Assembly: GCA_031265715.1 (NCBI GenBank)
Contig: JAISCG010000082.1
Span: 1-8,647 of the forward strand
Reading direction: 5' to 3'
Origin: Holosporaceae bacterium
Lineage (GTDB): Bacteria > Pseudomonadota > Alphaproteobacteria > UBA3830
Length of the DNA: 8,647 nt
Part shown: positions 4,970 through 8,647 of the stretch, piece after piece
Numbering within the stretch: position 1 is the stretch's first letter
Layout: each line of letters starts with the position of its first letter
Notes under the pieces: model-generated
Told to the model about the DNA's origin: nothing
Database searches by the model: none
Seen by the model: the letters and a program-made list of their open reading frames with translations, nothing else
Program-made: the position numbers and the translations under genes

Positions 4970-6103
4970 ATGGGCATAATTTATTATCTGCTTTCGTTTT
5001 TTTTGATTATAAACATCATCGTGTTCGTGCACGAATACGGACACTTTTTGGCAGCCAGGCGTGTCGGAGCGAAAATCGTGACATTTTCCATCGGAATCGG
5101 GCCCGAGATTTTCGGATTCGATGACAAAAACGGAACGCGTTGGTGCTTTTCCCTGTTTCCGGTCGGAGGTTACGTGATGATGCTCGGGGACGGAGACGTC
5201 GCATCGGCAACGGAGGACGAGGAATCGCTGAAGGATCTGAGCGAAGAAGAAAAACAGCAATCAATTACCTCGAAAAGTAATTGGGAAAAAATATTTGTGT
5301 CGTTCTGCGGACCTCTTTTTAATTATCTCTATGCTTTTGCGGTGGTTTTTTTTATGGGAGTATTTTACGGAACGCCGGTTTACGAGCCGATCGTTGGTAA
5401 GGTACTTAAAGACAGCGCGGCGGAAAAAGCCGGAATCATGGAAGGGGACAGGGTTATCTCCGTTGACGGTTGCAATGTCGAAAGATATCGGGACATTATT
5501 TTAAAAATTTCCGACAACGAATCCGGGGAGGTGAAATTCGTAATTGAGCGAAACGGCCTGCGTCAAGAAATTGCAGTTGCTCCGGAAATAAAAGAGGTGA
5601 AAAAAACAATCGGCGGAACGAGAAAGACGAAAATTGTCGGCATCGCTTCGGGCGAACCGATTTTCAAGAAAAAAAATGTGCTTGAAGCGGTGCAGTCGGC
5701 GTTTAGCGAATGCTTCAATGCGACGAAGGAAATGTGTTCGGTATTTTCGAAGCTGTTCGCCGGGAAAAAAAGTCTCGATGATTTCGGCGGAGTCGTGCGC
5801 ATGGCGGAGGTGGCCGGGGATCTCTCGAAAACCGGAAATTTTGCTCTGCTGATTATGTTTACGGTGACTCTGTCGCTCAATCTCGGGTTCATAAATTTAT
5901 TTCCGTTTCCGGTCCTGGACGGGGGAAAAATTTTAATTTCTTTTATCGAGGAAGTTACCGGAAAAAGATTTAATAAAACGTTACTGGAATATGTTATGAT
6001 GGGCTGCGCGATTTTGTTAATATTTTTGATGCTGTTGACAACCGCGAATGATATATTGCGTATTGAAGCGGTTAGTAAATTTGTTTCTGGTGTTATGGGA
6101 TAG
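4970..6103 (+). CDS. rseP: RseP/YaeL-type site-2 intramembrane metalloprotease
   Basis: A zinc protease of the S2P (M50B) family that cleaves membrane-embedded substrates such as anti-sigma factors or signal-peptide remnants. Its substrate here is unknown. The first membrane helix (about 4-27) carries HEYGH (21-25), supplying two His ligands and the catalytic Glu22. The third zinc ligand, Asp317, is in NLFPFPVLDGG (309-319). Other landmarks are FPVGGYVMM (63-71), the GPLFNY segment (114-119) starting the second helix, one PDZ domain (about 137-205) with the AAEKAGIMEGDRVISVDG core, and a last helix at about 342-358. It has a single PDZ domain, unlike the two in E. coli RseP (450 residues), so 377 residues is normal for alphaproteobacteria. 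AGGA (4956-4959) overlaps the cdsA stop and precedes the ATG. bamA follows after 6 nt, matching RseP's link to envelope stress. Confidence 0.95.
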   Translation: MGIIYYLLSFFLIINIIVFVHEYGHFLAARRVGAKIVTFSIGIGPEIFGFDDKNGTRWCFSLFPVGGYVMMLGDGDVASATEDEESLKDLSEEEKQQSITSKSNWEKIFVSFCGPLFNYLYAFAVVFFMGVFYGTPVYEPIVGKVLKDSAAEKAGIMEGDRVISVDGCNVERYRDIILKISDNESGEVKFVIERNGLRQEIAVAPEIKEVKKTIGGTRKTKIVGIASGEPIFKKKNVLEAVQSAFSECFNATKEMCSVFSKLFAGKKSLDDFGGVVRMAEVAGDLSKTGNFALLIMFTVTLSLNLGFINLFPFPVLDGGKILISFIEEVTGKRFNKTLLEYVMMGCAILLIFLMLLTTANDILRIEAVSKFVSGVMG

Positions 6104-6109
6104 AGTTTT

Positions 6110-8437
6110 ATGAAAAAAATATTGGGAGTGGTTTCTTTATTGAGTTTTTGCAGTGCCTCTGCGGATGTTGTCGATAAAATTGAGTTTGAAGGATTGGAGC
6201 GGGTCGAGGAAGAGGCGATTCAAGACTGCGTCACCGTCAAGCCTCACAAAAATTACGATCAGTCGGATATTGATACGACACTTAAGTTGCTGTTTAAAAA
6301 GGATTTTTTTTCCTACGTGAAATTTATAAAACGGGGAAATACGTTGGTTATTCGGTGCACGGAAAAACCGATGGTGGATAAAGTCGTTTTTGAAGGAAAC
6401 GATGCGGCGAGCGATGACGTCTTGAAAAATATAATCAACGGGAGAATAGGGGAGGGGCGTTTATTCAGCACCCACACCGTGAAAGATATTCTTTCGGATT
6501 TTCGGGCGGCGTACAGGGCGCTCGGATATTGTTCCGTGATTGTTAATCCGAAAATAATTAAACGTCCCGCAAACAGAATCGACATTGTTTTTGAAATCAA
6601 GGAAGGAAGCAAAACGACGATACAGAAAATTCTGTTCGTGGGAAATAAAAGTTTTAGCGACGATGAATTGAAAGATATGCTCACCACGAAGGAAGCAAAA
6701 ATATGGCGTTTCTGGGATTACGAAAGTCACATTTTCCGGGAAGATAAGATAGAGGTGGACAGGGAAACTTTGACGGCTTTTTATAAAAACAACGGTTTTC
6801 CGTTTTTTATGATTACGTCGGTTTCGGCTGAAACGGATTTTGATAAAAAATTTCACTACTGCACCTTCGCGGTGGAAGAAGGGGATAAATACACCATAAA
6901 AAATGTTTCCCTCGAATCTAAAGTTTCAAAAATAAAAGCTGAGGATTTTAAAAGTTGCATAGTGCTTCCCGAAGGCTCCGTATACAACGAGGCTTTGATC
7001 TCTGCTAATCGCGACGGAATCAGAAGTCAGGTTGCGATGAAAGATTATCCGTTTACCGATGTGGTTGTCGACGTCAATTATAATAAAGAGCAGAAAACGG
7101 CGGACGTGAAATATTCCATCATCGAAAGACCGAAAGCATTTATCGAAAGAATTGAAATTGTCGGGAATCGTCGCACCCTGGATCGGGTTATTCGTCGCGA
7201 ATTTTCGGTGCATGAAGGCGACGCGTACAATGTTTATAAAGTTCAGAGAACGGTTGAGCGTCTGAAATCGATGGGATATTTTGATGACGTGCAGATAAGC
7301 GATTCCGAGGGATCCGCGGAGGACAAAAAAGTGCTGCTGGTATCCGTGAAGGAAAAAGACAGCACGGCGCAATTCCGTTTCGGGTTAAATGTCAGTGATG
7401 CGGACGGTTTCGGAGGATTCGTCGGTTTTGTCGAGAACAATTTAATGGGAACGGGGCGAACTCTTTCCGCTGACGTTTTCTGGATGCAAAAATATTACGG
7501 ATGCAAATTCAATATTTTTGATCCGCATTTCGCCGACAAAAATTTTGGCGCCGGATTGGCCGTGGGCGCGCATCAGTACAACAGAAAAAGCATCGACCAG
7601 AGCGTGACGAAGTCGGCATATCTGGCTCCGTACATTCGCTACGCGATAACGGAAAATATCGGACACAGAATCGGTTATACCATATCTTTTAACGATAGAC
7701 GCTGGTGGAACAAGGATACAAATGAACTTACGGATAAAATTCCCGATATGCCATTCTCTCCTCTGAGAGCTCAATACGGACTCATCGACAGGCGCGATTA
7801 TCTCACGAGAGACGAATACGGACGGTACATTTGCAGCGAAATTTCATCTGTTTTGTCCTACGATAAAACCGATAATTCCTACAATCCTCGCGCGGGGTAC
7901 GATGTTTCTTTGACCAACGCCTATGCGGGAATCGGCGGCAGCGTGCGTTACATCAAAAATGAGGTCGAGGGAAATTATTATTTGGCGCTGACAAAAAAAA
8001 TGACTTTTGTCGCCAGCGCTTCCGTCGGACATCTGAAAGAAATCAGCGGCACCCGCAGCGGACATCGTTTTGCTCTCGGCGGCGACGGCGTAAATATGCG
8101 CGGATTTGATTCCTACGGCGTCGGTCCCCGGGATCAATACGGAAACAGCATCGGCGGAAATAAGTACTGGACCGTGAGTTTTGTCGTGAAAGCTCCGCTG
8201 TCCAGCCGAGAAATCGGAATCGACGGAAAAGTTTTCCTCGATTTCGGCAGTGCCTGGGGATCAAAGTACGAAAGATCCAAAGTCAGAGATTCGAGCGCCA
8301 TAAGAAGTTCCGTCGGCGTGGCGATAGAGTGGGCGAGATCTCCGCTCGGAGTTCCTCTGGCGTTCGTTTTCGGATTCCCGATAAAGAAAAAATCGTTTGA
8401 TGAAAAACAAACTTTCACATTGACAGGTTTTATGTAG
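6110..8437 (+). CDS. bamA: Outer membrane protein assembly factor BamA
   Basis: BamA is the central Omp85-family component of the complex that folds beta-barrel proteins into the outer membrane. A short signal peptide has a basic MKK start and probable cleavage after Ala-Ser-Ala (residues 16-18). Five POTRA domains follow, at roughly 20-87, 88-166, 167-258, 259-339 and 341-416, recognisable by repeated hydrophobic-strand/VGN-type turns (e.g. VFEGN, LFVGNKSF, IEIVGNRR). The 16-strand barrel spans about 420-775, with GGDGVNMRGF (657-666) in the lid loop; the motif is MRGF where VRGF is usual. Length 775 is typical. Unusually, the protein ends Thr-Gly-Phe-Met, so the last residue of the beta-signal is Met and not the customary Phe or Trp. 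GGGA (6097-6100), inside the end of rseP, is a plausible ribosome binding site. Confidence 0.97.
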   Translation: MKKILGVVSLLSFCSASADVVDKIEFEGLERVEEEAIQDCVTVKPHKNYDQSDIDTTLKLLFKKDFFSYVKFIKRGNTLVIRCTEKPMVDKVVFEGNDAASDDVLKNIINGRIGEGRLFSTHTVKDILSDFRAAYRALGYCSVIVNPKIIKRPANRIDIVFEIKEGSKTTIQKILFVGNKSFSDDELKDMLTTKEAKIWRFWDYESHIFREDKIEVDRETLTAFYKNNGFPFFMITSVSAETDFDKKFHYCTFAVEEGDKYTIKNVSLESKVSKIKAEDFKSCIVLPEGSVYNEALISANRDGIRSQVAMKDYPFTDVVVDVNYNKEQKTADVKYSIIERPKAFIERIEIVGNRRTLDRVIRREFSVHEGDAYNVYKVQRTVERLKSMGYFDDVQISDSEGSAEDKKVLLVSVKEKDSTAQFRFGLNVSDADGFGGFVGFVENNLMGTGRTLSADVFWMQKYYGCKFNIFDPHFADKNFGAGLAVGAHQYNRKSIDQSVTKSAYLAPYIRYAITENIGHRIGYTISFNDRRWWNKDTNELTDKIPDMPFSPLRAQYGLIDRRDYLTRDEYGRYICSEISSVLSYDKTDNSYNPRAGYDVSLTNAYAGIGGSVRYIKNEVEGNYYLALTKKMTFVASASVGHLKEISGTRSGHRFALGGDGVNMRGFDSYGVGPRDQYGNSIGGNKYWTVSFVVKAPLSSREIGIDGKVFLDFGSAWGSKYERSKVRDSSAIRSSVGVAIEWARSPLGVPLAFVFGFPIKKKSFDEKQTFTLTGFM

Positions 8438-8444
8438 GATTAAA

Positions 8445-8647
8445 ATGAAAAAAATACTTATAATATTTGCACTTTTTGTATTTCAATCTGATTGCAAGGA
8501 AAATGAAAATAAAGAAAAACAATCGGTTAGTATAGCAATAATTGATTTGAAAAAAATATTGTCCGAGTCGAAGGCCGGAAAAAATATAGAAAAGCAAATC
8601 GAGAAATATAACAATGATTCGAAAAAGGATCTCGAGGATTTGGAGTC
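8445..8647 (+). CDS. skp: OmpH/Skp-family periplasmic chaperone, 5' part (cut by window end)
   Basis: Only the first 67 codons are present; the frame runs off the window. It starts 7 nt after bamA with AGGA (8436-8439) five bases before the ATG. The N-terminus is a hydrophobic signal sequence (about 3-14), followed by a short Lys/Glu/Asn-rich linker. Then comes the OmpH-type opening: IAIIDLKKILSESKAGK (about 34-50), a strand and helix, and a charged coiled-coil start rich in Lys, Glu and Asp. Skp holds unfolded outer-membrane proteins in the periplasm, and its place after bamA is conserved in proteobacteria. A cysteine at residue 17 follows Ser-Asp, a poor lipobox, so lipidation is doubtful. 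G+C is far lower than in bamA (about 27% by hand count over 8441-8640). The family is fairly sure from order and motif; the gene symbol is less so. Confidence 0.8.
   Translation, partial: MKKILIIFALFVFQSDCKENENKEKQSVSIAIIDLKKILSESKAGKNIEKQIEKYNNDSKKDLEDLE

Overview
The window holds the classical alphaproteobacterial translation-to-envelope operon, reading rightward: rpsB, tsf, pyrH, frr, uppS, cdsA, rseP, bamA and the start of an ompH/skp-type gene cut by the window edge. This order, the single-PDZ RseP, the EF-Ts of just over 300 residues and the short CdsA point to an alphaproteobacterium. The absence of dxr between cdsA and rseP, where many free-living relatives carry it, together with moderate-to-low G+C and Lys/Glu-rich proteins, suggests a host-associated lineage of the Rickettsiales or Holosporales kind. 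That placement is inference.

Bases 1-351 contain no gene I can name. A 9-bp tandem repeat (165-254, decaying to 299) lies in frames open on both strands. The minus-strand frame reads as 14 consecutive Pro-X-X units with all four proline codons, the better coding signature, but it has no convincing start. A tRNA-like 3' end (59-87) lies to its left. A strong rho-independent terminator (352-375) closes some rightward transcription unit.

Bases 376-579 are the leader of the rpsB operon. They carry a weak candidate promoter, a perfect 9-bp hairpin just before the ribosome binding site, and no credible gene.

Bases 580-8647 are packed with genes, with gaps of 26 nt or less. frr and uppS abut and uppS and cdsA overlap by 11 nt. 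The first four genes supply ribosomal protein S2, EF-Ts, UMP kinase and ribosome recycling factor. uppS and cdsA make undecaprenyl diphosphate (cell-wall lipid carrier) and CDP-diacylglycerol (phospholipids). rseP, bamA and the Skp-like chaperone serve membrane-protein quality control and outer-membrane protein assembly. Together they couple growth-rate functions to envelope synthesis.

Most of the window is a conserved housekeeping operon. Points worth a second look are the repeat region, an UppS with two changes in substrate-binding motifs, the missing dxr, a BamA that ends in Met instead of an aromatic residue, and a sharp fall in G+C at the Skp-like gene.
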